From Theocolax elegans (taxonomy: Eukaryota; Arthropoda; Insecta; Hymenoptera; Cerocephalidae), in the NCBI GenBank assembly GCA_026168455.1, contig CM047428.1, forward strand, positions 84,462,594-84,526,593: 64,000 bases of DNA, in the 5' to 3' direction. The notes beneath the pieces were generated by a model. The model worked only from the letters and a program-made list of their open reading frames with translations. It did no database searches and was not told the origin of the DNA. Both the position numbers and the translations under genes were made by a program. The first letter of the stretch is position 1. Each line of letters starts with the position of its first letter. Below, piece by piece: positions 39,733 through 50,261 of the stretch.

Positions 39733-42700
39733 CTATTCTTCATTGAGTAACTCATGGAGTAATTCTTCGTTGAGATATTCTGCTTCAAAGTCATTTGAAT
39801 TGCAAGACTCATTAAAATCATTGGGTTCGTTGGATTCATCCATCTTATAATCAATTTCATCACTGGGCTCTTCGAACTGATTAGGCAATTTAAGGGCATT
39901 TGGATCATTAGTTCCAGTTTTTTCTTGATTTGATTGCTGATCCATTAAAAGATTTACCATTTGTCCTATCATTGCATTTATATTAAAATTCAATGATTGA
40001 AATCCTTTTTGAATTTCTGTCTGTATACTTTTACATGCTTCCAGGAGCATTGTTACACAAGCTTCAATTAATTCTTTTTGTATCGATGAATCTGAAACAT
40101 AAACAAGCAAATAAATATTACATTTTTTAAATATTTATTACACGCACACATTTACTATTTTTATTATTTTCTATATAATATAAAATGATAAATATTAAAA
40201 CATACCCTGCATGTTGGCAGTTCTAGAAGGAACATTACTTTTTTCGTAAACCTTATTACTCTTAAAAGGAGCTTTATTTTTTGTTCCTTTTGTTATGCTT
40301 CCAAACAATGAAGTGGGATTGGTAGCATCAACTTTACCATTATTGTGCAAGTATGGAAATGGTTTTTCTTCTTCTTCGACATCATCATTCTCATCATCAT
40401 CTGAAATGGTAATTTCTGCAGTCAACGAAGGAAGAATTTTACTTCTGTTAATAGATTCTTCTTTTAATGATTCTTGTTTTACACCATAGGACTTTTGCTT
40501 CCAAGGTGTATTTAAAAAATGTTTTAATGATGGAGGAGAGTGTGTCTCTTCATTTTGTAGATCTTGAGGTGATAGTGTTTCTGATACATTAGGACGTCTT
40601 TTTGTCATCATATTGGACCTATAAGAATCATTTTCATCCACTTCGTCTGTAAAGGATGTAGATGCTTTACTAATAAAAGGTCTTTTCTTGGTCGCAATAG
40701 AATCAAATGAATCATTCTCCTCTTTGTCATTCAACTCAGAATACGTTCGCTTCATAGATGAGGATTTTTCTTTCCTTGCAGGTAATGTTTCACCTACAGC
40801 TAACAAAATTCTTTTATCTTGATCCGTGAGCGGTTGCATTCTCTTATAAGAAAGGTAGTCATTTTTTCTTTCTCTCGCTGTGCGCACTTGGTCTTTCCAA
40901 GTCTATAACAAAAGAAACATAAAACTTAGCAATAACAAATTAACTGAATAAATAAATGATGAAATAAATAAGAAGAAAATCAATATAAATTTGAAACCAT
41001 TAAGGGGACAAGTCTGAGTTAAAATTTAGAAACAGTGATTTATTGTAAATAATTAATAGTTTATTATATAGTAAGCAAACATTTCTTATTTTTTAATGAT
41101 ATTTAATAGTTACTGCTAAAATTTGAACTTATTTGATGAAAAAGTTTGTGAGAAATCATGCGGCAAATGCATTATGAAAAAAAATCATATTTCAGAGAGC
41201 CATCAATTGATTAATATAGTTATGCGTCAAATAAATTTCCTAAGAAATGTTAGAATAAATTACTTTTTCTACATTTTAATACAGGCTTGTCCCCTTAACA
41301 ATTTTACTTACCCTTTGCCAAGATTCGACACTTCTATTTTGTCCTGTTATGGAATTTAAATCGGTTGCCAACTCACTCCATTGTTGATCATACAATATAG
41401 GATCCATAATTATCCCTTTGGCAAAAGTTGAATTACGTTCCATAAAGGCAATTAAAAAATTTAGCTGACCCTTGTTGGATCTGGATCTTTGTTTTTCACT
41501 GCAGCATAAAAAATTAATTTTTATTGGCAAAAGTCTTAAAATAATATAATTTTATACAAAAAATAAAAATTTGAATAAATTAGAAAAAAAAATTGCCTGA
41601 AACCTGTTACAGGCGTTTACAGGTTAAAATTTTCATTAGAAACAATTTAACAAAATTTGGATATTTTTTAGTATTATTTTTTACTTCAATAAAATAAACG
41701 TCACTTTTGTTCATTTAAACTATGCCTACTTACGTATTTTTTGACATTTTGCTTCAAAATTTTGTAAAATAATTGGAAAAAAAATTCAGACGTTGTTCAT
41801 TACAAAATAATTCACGTGAAAAGAGTGATAAACATTGCTTTTAACAATACGTATCCTCGCAAGTGATAAAAACAGTATATATCGTTTGCATGAGATTTGA
41901 GGTTAGAAATTTGAATTTTTACATTTTTTTTAGTACTTATTGAAATATATTTTTTAATTTAAACAATTTCGATAATAATATATTAACATTCTTAATATTA
42001 CTCATTGTTAAAATATTACTTAATTTTACTATTTAGAATATTTATTTATGTATAATAATAATATATTTGGAATATATTGAAAATAATGCAAAACATTAAT
42101 TGAAATATTAGGTATTTCTGTTATTAACATGTTTTTAACATTTAAAAAAAAGCAATTTTTATTTACCTTTCATGATTTAAAGTTTCTACCGATGGTTGCT
42201 TTGAATTGCATGTGTGTTTGACATCATCGACATGCATCGTTTCTGTATTATCGTTGAAAGAAGTAAAAAATTGTACATTTTTTACATTAACAATCTCATT
42301 TGGACTGAAATGCTCATTGTCTGAAAGTAGAAATATATATTATTTTTTTTGTACATTATTTATTTACTTTGTGTTCTTTAAAAAATATTTTTACCTTCAA
42401 TATCAGTCAACTTCTTGTTGCGTACACCCAATTCTGCAATAATGTTTAATCCAATTCCATAATCTCCAAATATGGCACAAATACGTTCTTCAAAATCACT
42501 CAAAGAAACTATTTCACCTTCGTTGCCTGTTCGCCTTAATGAGGTCAGAAACTTTGCCTTTTTTTCTTTTGCAGAAAGCCGCAGGTTTTTCCAACACTGT
42601 TGAAACGAAATAATACCAATGAAAACAATGGCAAAGATATATTTACTTGAAACAATAAATTTTTTTTATTTTACTTATATTTACAAAGAGAAAGCAAATG

Positions 42701-43284
42701 ACCTTCTAACAAGGAAAAAGTTTTCAAACAAAATGCCACAAAACCTTTTATGTTTTGAAATAGGTATGTATGTGCGTTTGTTGTGTGTGTTTATACGTAC
42801 TTGAACAATAAATATATGCAAATAGTATAAAGTAAATGTTAAAAACTTTATTACAACTTGTACGCTCAAATTTTATTTTTCGTTATTTTTAACAAGTAAG
42901 TAATTTTAACTATAAACTTAAAATATTGATTACTATTTATATAATTAAGGAAAGGTACATTATTTTGGCTTGACAACAGAAGTATAGTATTAAGCATTAC
43001 TTACTTTTTCCCACTGAGACTCAGTTTTATATGATGGTCCTAAATCATTAAGCTGTTTGCTTAATTTTGTCCACATCAACTTATATTTTACATGTCCTGA
43101 TGCTCCTAAAGCCATTATTTGCCCTCGAGCAAACAGATCATGGTGCTCCATATACTGGAGCATTACTTGTAGCTGCTCCTTTCCAGCGCGACTCACGGTG
43201 CTATATAACATTTGAAATATAAATTCGTAAGCATAAATGTCTGTAATAAATAACTGTATTGTATACTTACGTTTGAAATGACAT
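39733..43284 (-). CDS. Harbinger-encoded double Myb/SANT-like protein
   Basis: The accessory DNA-binding protein of the transposon. In known Harbinger elements it escorts the transposase to the nucleus and the ends. Exons: 43284-43271, 43200-43005, 42596-42395, 42320-42167, 41498-41312, 40902-40206, 40091-39733; 602 residues, no internal stop. Start ATG 43284 reads MSFQTTVSRAGKEQLQ. Two zeste-like Myb/SANT trihelix domains are visible, at residues about 8-90 and 193-275. They share the pattern K-x-Q-L...ME-x...FA(R/K)G...W-x-x-L...W-x-(K/R)-x-WK. An intron falls at the same point of each repeat: after QWEK (residue 70) and after SWQR (residue 251), both phase 0. The middle is acidic and lysine-rich (DDDENDDVEEEEKP; TKKRP). 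The last exon holds a predicted helix (KELIEACVTMLLEACKSIQ) and an acidic tail. Confidence 0.82.
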
Positions 43285-43431
43285 GAATCCCTTTTGAAGT
43301 AAAAATAATTTTTCGGAGCATGTGCGTTCATAAGTATATATAGGTAAGAGACTGACGAAAGCTTGTCGAGTTGTGCTCGTGCTCTTCTCCCTTCCCCTCC
43401 TTTCCTCACGTGACAGTATACGCCACTCTAC

Positions 43432-43470
43432 CAACGAAGATAGATGCGAGTATGCGACCTATCTTCGTTG
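43432..43470. repeat. 12-bp inverted repeat in the Harbinger divergent promoter
   Basis: CAACGAAGATAG (43,432-43,443) and CTATCTTCGTTG (43,459-43,470) are exact reverse complements with a 15-base loop. They lie 147 bases upstream of the Myb gene start and about 380 upstream of the transposase start. It is the shape of an operator for a dimeric DNA-binding protein, though no function is shown. Confidence 0.7.
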
Positions 43471-43540
43471 ACGGTTGACACGGTACGGCTTATTAACCTT
43501 CAAGTTTTGAAATTGAAATAAAGTTGAAATTTGAATAAAT

Positions 43541-43665
43541 TTTGTATTAAAAAAGGTGTAACTCCAAAACCAGGGATGGAAGAAAGAAGGGAGGAGTTAT
43601 AGTATATTTTGTATTAAAAAAAGTCGTACAAATTTAAAACCAGGAAGGGAAAAGAGAAAGAAAGA
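43541..43665. repeat. Direct repeat in the Harbinger divergent promoter
   Basis: TTTGTATTAAAAAA, then about 20 bases, then AAAACCAGG, occurs at about 43,541 and again about 67 bases later at 43,608, each followed by a purine-rich GGAAG/AAAG stretch. The copies differ by several substitutions. Confidence 0.55.
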
Positions 43666-43852
43666 AAAATTACTAGGCGCTAAAACTGTCGTGCAAATGA
43701 CATCGCCGTATTAAATTATTAAGTTGATAACGACTTGAATCTATTTGAAGGCTAATTTAATTTTCAATGCACATACCAAAGAACATTAGTGGACTGGAAA
43801 CTTACAGATTTTTTTTGACGCTGCATTCACTTAAATTTATTCAATAACTAAC

Positions 43853-45391
43853 ATGGACATCGCTGGATTTTTATTATTTGGTGAAGATATACAAATTAAT
43901 GAACAAGTTCAAAGACGTCCAAGAGATAGAAGGTATAAAAACCTGAAAATATTTAAAAAAACTTTAAGGGATATTTCTGATCCATTTTCTGTAGATGAAG
44001 AATACTTCAGAAAATTTTACAGGTTTTTTTTATTTATTTATTTTGTACTATTATTTTGCAATATCTTTTAGTAGTAATTTTAATTTAATAATAATTGTTT
44101 TTTTATTTTAGAATGCCACCAGCCTTATCTTTAGACCTAATTAATCTACTCAATGATACCATTGTCGCCAGAGCATATTGCAATAGGATTCCCGTTTACT
44201 TGCAAGTTCTAGCTGTTTTGCGCTTTTTTGCTGAAGGCTCGTATCAAAAAGGTGTAAGTCAAGATTTTAATCATACTATCAGTCAACCAACATTCAGTCG
44301 GTGCTTAAAAGGAGTACTTTCTGGATTATTAGACATTTCGCATGAATGGATAAGATTCCCTCAGACTAGAGAGGATAGAATCAGCATGAGTGATCGGTAA
44401 TAAATCATCTGTAACAGTGCTAATTCATGATATTCATTTCTTTTTATTTTTACAGATTTTTACACCATAATCGAATCCCAGGAATTTTGGGATTGATCGA
44501 TTGTTTTATTGTTAAAATGATTCGACCTGCTGCAAATGAAGAGGCTTTTTTTAACCATAAACATTCTCACTCGATGAATGTACAAGTGGTAAAAGGATTT
44601 TATTATAATAAGTTTATTTATTTGAATATTTTATTCAACTTGTAACATCATTACAAACGTGTTTTAGGTTAGTGATGATAATTATATTATTCAAAGCCTA
44701 AGAATTTGCCCTGGATCCAACACTGACAGGCACATATGGAAATTCAGCGACATTAGAGGATATTTAGTTGGGCTTCGAGAGAATGCTGACATTGTACGTA
44801 GCGAGGGAAAATATTACCTGCTCGGTATGAAATTAATTTATTATTATTTATTAAGCTTAAAAATGTATACTATGGATAAGAGAATTTGTATAAATAATTG
44901 ACAATTAAACTTTTTCTACTTTTTAGGTGACAGTGGGTATACTCCATCCCCCATTCTATTAACACCGATAAAAGATGCAGCTGAAAATTCAATGGAATCC
45001 AGGTATACTTACAATCATGTACACACCCGCTGCAAAGTGGAGCAATTATTTGGATTGCTGACAAACGTTTGGCTTTGTATAAGCAGACGGAGGACCTTAC
45101 CCTATCATCCACATAAAGTAGCCGAAATAATCACATCATGTGCTGTTCTACATAATTTTAGAAGATTAAATGGGTAAATTAAAATATTATTTTTAATAAA
45201 TCCACCTGAAAAATTCATTGTTTATACTTTATTACATCTATATATTTTTTTTTATTTGCAGCATGCAAGATGATCTGCCAGAGGCTAATTACGGCATAGA
45301 AAGATACATCAATAACCCTGAAAGAGGTGAAAATTATCAAGTGGGATTACAGGAACGAGCAAGATTAGTACAATTATATTACGCTAGATAA
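43853..45391 (+). CDS. PIF/Harbinger DDE transposase (HARBI1-like)
   Basis: Nuclease that cuts and joins the ends of the element. Exons 43853-44022, 44112-44396, 44456-44588, 44668-44824, 44927-45173, 45262-45391 give 373 residues with no break. An N-terminal helical region with a helix-turn-helix-like block (QPTFSRCLKGVL) comes first. The DDE nuclease fold follows, with first Asp D167 in GLIDCF, second Asp D250 in LGDSGY and Glu E287 in CKVEQLFGLL. The second Asp to Glu spacing of 36 suits the family. Other family blocks are HKHSHSMNVQVV, CPGSNTDRHIWKFS and the C-terminal AEIITSCAVLHNFRR. Five introns in a transposase are many but occur in animal Harbingers. The gene is divergent from the Myb-like partner at 39,733-43,284, sharing a 568-base spacer. 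Confidence 0.9.
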
Positions 45392-46065
45392 TTATTTGAT
45401 TATAAATGTACATATATAATATTTATTTCATGATGCTAAATATAATTAAAAAAAAATAAATAAATTGTAATAATTATTATATCCTATGTCTAATATTATT
45501 TTTAAAATGATACAATAATTTATATTTTTTATTATTAAAACAATATATTATAATTTATATTTGAATTATTATTGAAGCACTTATATGTGTATTGTAACTA
45601 AATAAAATAATCAAACGTATAATTAAAATATTAAATTAAATAATATTAATAAAACGTGTAAATTAAACAAATTATTAAATTTATTAATAATACCTTATTT
45701 CTACTCCTTACTAAAATTTCACTTTTTCTTTTTCTTTCTAAGTAAATAAATCATACATAAAGAATAAATGTATGTATGTACAATTATTACAATAGCTTTT
45801 TCAATTAACGATATTGATACAATTTTAATCTTTTCACTTTGCTTTTAACCCTATAGTTTGATAAAAAAACTCATGTTAAATCATTTTTTTATCACCCTTT
45901 TAATATTTTTGTCACTACATTCCTAGCAATTTATCGTTTAAATTACATGTAACCTATTACTCATTCCAAAAACATTGTCGTTTTATACCGTTTTATCACC
46001 TGCTATATCGCATATCGAACGAGAAACGATATAAAATTTTTACCACGTATAGAATAGACCCCCTG

Positions 46066-46580
46066 CGCATTTTATAGAAAATATCGCTTGTTTACTATAC
46101 AAGCTTTTCGATTGGTTCGGTTCGTCGCAATGTCGCATCTGCTCCATCTTATTTTTCTTTTCGGACACTTGTTTTTCAGCATAGAAATTATGAATTTTCT
46201 TGTGCGTAATTTATTTTATAAAAAATAAGTACAGTTTTTTAATGAATGTTTAGTTTGTTAATTATTCAATTTTTTATTATCCAATACTACTTACTAATAC
46301 TTACTCAAAAATTAGTACTCCAATTTATTTTCAAATTAACATTCTTTTTCGTAAAATCCATCTCGAACATTTTTACATAGCTCTAAAGATCATCTATTAT
46401 TTTTACAATATTTTCTATCCTTTAAATGATGCAAACCTCGCTTTTACACGTTATAATCGATGATATTTTAATACTATAATTTATTTCAAATTAACTATTT
46501 TGATAAACTGGCTTTGCAACCAATAAATTATTTTTAGCTTTTTAGTTCCATAATTAATTTATAATTTGAATCTGAAGTTA
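46066..46580. other. Right flank of the Harbinger insertion
   Basis: No gene seen. The first 100 bases contain a CCAAT motif on the minus strand (CGAACCAATCG, near 46,110) and less AT-rich sequence. This would fit part of an ancestral promoter separated from 39,140 by the transposon. Confidence 0.35.
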
Positions 46581-47070
46581 TCAAATACAGTCTTTGAAAA
46601 CAAAATAAAAAAATTTTTTAATTATTTTTAACACTTTTTGTATATGAAAATTGTTAATAAACATGATTTCTCGAAAAGTAGGTAAGCTGTTTAACATGCA
46701 TGATATCTTGAGAACGTTTCATCTGAAACAAATAAATCGAACGGCTTTAGATTTGGTACGTACAACAGTAGTTATCGCATAAACTACGGAAACTGAATTT
46801 TTTGAATAAAAACAAAATGGCGGCAAATTAAAAAATATATCGCTTTTTACTGTATTTTGCAAAAAAATAGTAAAAATTAATATTTTAACACGATTGTAGA
46901 TCGTGCGATAACCACTGTTATACTGAATCTAAAGCCGTTTGATCTTTTTGTTTCCAACAGCCTATACCTCTACTTTTCGAGGAGTCATATTTACTTATCA
47001 ACAATTTTCGTATATAAGAAGTGTTAAAAAAAATGAAAAAATTTTTTACGTACTCCAAGACTCTATTTGA
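46581..47070. repeat. Diverged fold-back element
   Basis: The halves 46,581 to about 46,790 and about 46,890-47,070 are imperfect reverse complements. Matching blocks are CTCGAAAAGTAG with CTACTTTTCGAG, AACGGCTTTAGATT with AATCTAAAGCCGTT, and GTATATGAAAATTGTT with AACAATTTTCGTATAT. No coding capacity. It looks like a full-palindrome MITE. Confidence 0.65.
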
Positions 47071-47234
47071 CAATCCCAACAACTTTTGTACCTATAAATG
47101 TTTAATAATATTTTCTAAAAAAATCTTAATAATAGCCTTTTTTTAATAGCCTTTAAACCTTTAAGGTCTATTTCGGCTCACAGTTTATTTATTACCATTA
47201 TAATGTACATATTTTATTACAGGTATTAAAGTTG

Positions 47235-47756
47235 TTACATCATAGTTATCGTTGTTTGATTGTCATTTGTACGATATAATTTTTTAATTGAACATGATTC
47301 AGATATTGAGGTCACAGTCTTCGACAAAACATAATATACATATTGACATGCGTTTATATTTGGTTCAGTAACTATCATTTCTATGTTGAAAGATGGATGT
47401 ATTTTAATTTTCGCAAGTTTTTTTAATAACTTCTCTCTTTGTTTATCATACAAGCTACATTGCCATAGTACATGATTAAGAGTTTCATCGTATTTGTTGC
47501 ATTTACATTTTGAGTTTTGAATGTACCCTACTCGTGCTAGTGATTCGGATAAATTAAAATGATTTGACCTGCAGCGATTGATTGTTACTATACTTTTTCT
47601 GCAAAGTTTCGTGTAGTGAAACCAAGGTTTGCTCTTTTCGTTGTAGAATTTTTGAAAATATTCAACATCTTTGCTTAGGCCTTGGTTTTTTATATTAATT
47701 CTGGTTTGTAAAAATAGCCTTTTCTTTGAGAGATAAATCAGAATGACCCCTTAAGG
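47235..47756 (-). pseudogene. 5'-truncated non-LTR retrotransposon, C-terminal remnant
   Basis: The frame is open over about 174 codons and ends at 47,235. It carries the cysteine-histidine motif found at the C-terminus of Jockey/I-like polyproteins: CKCNKYDETLNHVLWQC, then SLYDKQREKLLKKL. Before it lie WFHYTKLCRKSIVTINRCRS and further typical residues. Nothing of the reverse transcriptase is present. The upstream end stops where the fold-back element begins at about 47,754. There may be a frameshift near 47,720, because the alternative frame reads GHSDLSLKEKA, a typical RNase H-to-tail motif. Confidence 0.65.
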
Positions 47757-48142
47757 AGGTGGCATACCCGGTGGGTTACCGGCTGAGCAAAAAAAGACAA
47801 TTATTGCATTTATTTAAAAAAATATGTAATTTAATGCAAAATCCAAATACAGAAGCACTAGGTAATAAAATAATAAGTAATTCTACGAAGTTCCAGGTCA
47901 ATACGATAAAGACACCTTAAAAAATTTCTGCACCGAAAAATCAGAGATAATCGTAATTTTCGGTGCAGAAATTTTTTAAGGTGTCTTTATCGTATTGACC
48001 TGGAACTTTGTAGAATGACTTATTATTTTATTACCTAGTGCTTCTGTATTTGGGTTTTGCATTAAATTACATATTTTTTTAAATAAATGCAATAATTGTC
48101 TTTTTTTGCTCAGCCGGTAATCCACTGGGTATGCCACCCCCT
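47754..48142. mobile_element. Fold-back MITE, nearly perfect palindrome
   Basis: The left arm (GGTGGCATACCC, TTACCGGCTGAGC, and onward) is repeated as its reverse complement at the right end (GCTCAGCCGGTAA, GGGTATGCCACC), with few mismatches over about 190 bases. The turn lies near 47,947, between two copies of the TTCTGCACCGAAAA block and its complement. No open frame. The high arm identity suggests recent insertion or arm conversion. Confidence 0.8.
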
Positions 48143-48148
48143 TCTTAG

Positions 48149-48432
48149 TAAGTTACCGACCGAGCAGAAAAAGATAATTTTTGCATTTATTTAAAAATAT
48201 ATACAATTTTATGAAAAACCCAAATACAGAAGTACTAGATAATTAAATAATAATTCATTCTACAAAGTTTCAAGTCAGTACAACGAAGACACTCTAAAAA
48301 ATTTCTGCACCGAAAAATCACGGAATATCATACATTTTCGGTGCAGAAATTTTTTTTAGAGTGTCTTCGTTGTATTGACTTGAAACTTTGTAGAAAGAAT
48401 TATTATTTAATTATCTAGTGCTTCTGCTACTA
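48149..48432. mobile_element. Second, related fold-back MITE, right arm truncated
   Basis: It shares with its left neighbour the GAGCA...TTGCATTTATTTAAAA end, the CCAAATACAGAAG block and the TTTCTGCACCGAAAA turn (centre near 48,322). It differs at many sites, so it is a separate, diverged copy. Its right arm stops after CTAGTGCTTCTG, about 85 bases short of the left arm. Confidence 0.75.
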
Positions 48433-50261
48433 ACCGAGCTATCGCAAGCCCCCAAATATGGTATCATCTATCAAAACACTAATACCAAAATTTCAATGCG
48501 TTCAAAAATGAAATTGGAAGAAAATTTTAATCTTTACTTTTTTTTCACAGAATTAACAGTTCAATGTTCTTCAAATGCCATTTTTGTATGAAATTTGGCA
48601 CAGAAATAGACACTACTAACTCAATTAACTCAATGATGTCTATTGGTCTGTTCATAATTTACCATATTTATTAGAAAGAATAGTTTTTCGGCTCCATTGA
48701 ATTGATCGGTAAAATTTGACTTTTAAGTACATCCCGTTAAAAATATGCCACACTGAAATTTAAAATGAAAATTCAAAGTTTATGGAAAAAATTGCTTGAT
48801 ATTTTTCCCTGCATCTCAACAAAAATAAAAAAAGTGGAATAATTTATACGAATTATTAAATCCTCTTAAGTACATATTCATATATTTTCCATATTTTCTT
48901 TTTGTATTTATATTAGTTTACTTTAGTAAATAAATTTAATTACTTCTTTGGTCTTCTGGTTTTTACTATTTTATTATATAGCTTATTCTTATCATATCTT
49001 ACCTTTTACTACTATATTCACTAAATACTAACAAAAAAATAATATAAAAGGACAATGTAAGGTAGAAATTTGAAACATATTATTTAATTATTTATTTATT
49101 TACGGCAATAAACCCTTTACAATTTATAAAAATTTGACAATAATAAGTGAGTCGCATGAAAACAATATAAAAATAAAAAAATATATAATGATATACAGCT
49201 ACAAACAACTCATATTTAAAATCACTTTAAATAAGGTTTTGAAAACTGATTATATAAAAAGCAATTTGTAAATGAAATCAGTGAGAAAAGATAAGAAACA
49301 GTTATAAATTGTATATGTTAAACTTGCAAGATATTTTGGAATTGTTCTAAGATGAAAATATAAAAGAAAATGTTTTAATTTTTTCAGATATTTTATTAGA
49401 AGACAAAGATTAATTTTAATATCGTATTAACATACAAGTAATAACAAGTGTTAACAAATGTTGTCTGTGTAAAAATATTAAATCTTTAAATATGATCCCC
49501 TTATCTTAAGTTTCACAACTCATTCATGTTTAATTCATTATTATATTCGGTGTAAATTACAGTCAGTTATAATTTTTAAAATATCATTTCAATGATTTCT
49601 TATAGTTACTATACTAATATTATCATTTATAACTACATTAATACCTATTCTAGCTTTGTACGGTTCTTGCAAACTTTACTATTTACAAAGTTTGTATATT
49701 CACTTGACTTGTTTCAAGTGCCCAAAATAAAATTTTGTGCTAGATTAAAATCTAGATTAAATTTCATTGGACAAATTAATGAACATTGTGTACTCTAAAA
49801 AATAATTCTATGTTTCTTGCAAATAAGGCAATATAATGGAAGTACAAATGCTTTGTGCTACATATAAAAGTGACGTAATCTAATTGTCTACTAATTCAAT
49901 ACCTATTTTAATGTTTCTAGTTTTAAAACAAAACAAAATTTTTAATTCATACTAATTTGCACTTTTTATGTTCAAAAAAAATTTTAACAAATTTATCAGA
50001 AAGGTATAGGTCTTTTCATGTACATTTAATTTAGGTACCAAGTCTTAAGCTCAATTTTTGTTACTACTTAAATAATATTATCTTTTTTGTATTCTAAAAA
50101 TTTTTGGTAAGAACTATGAACTTTAATGTTAAATTAACCATAAATGGTAAAATTTATCCATAATTAGTTCAAAATAAAGCAAGATATAAATTTATAAAAT
50201 GAAAATATCAGTAAAATTATCATAATGTATATATGTAAATCATAATTTAATAAATTTAGTT
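48433..50261. other. AT-rich region without recognised content
   Basis: No gene or structured repeat that I can support. TTTATTTA units near 49,085 may mark the A-rich end of an old retroposon on the minus strand. Confidence 0.4.

Larger units (their letters stand above)
39144..46062. mobile_element. Complete PIF/Harbinger DNA transposon, 6.9 kb
   Basis: The element starts GGGGTCTATTCTATA (39,144-39,158) and ends with its exact reverse complement (46,048-46,062). It is flanked by the 3-base duplication CTG at 39,141-39,143 and 46,063-46,065. Three-base duplications are usual for PIF/Harbinger. Inverted similarity continues imperfectly beyond the 15 bp (GTGATAAAA against GTGGTAAAA). Inside are two divergent intact genes: a DDE transposase (43,853-45,391, plus) and a Myb/SANT-like protein (39,733-43,284, minus). 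Both proteins are needed by characterised members. With both frames open and matching ends, the copy looks recent and possibly autonomous. Confidence 0.9.

Noticed and set aside
33907..43456. 16-base match TAGATGCGAGTATGCG between the DDI1 intron and the Harbinger promoter
   Set aside because: One such match is not surprising in 64 kb on two strands, and it does not extend beyond these bases.
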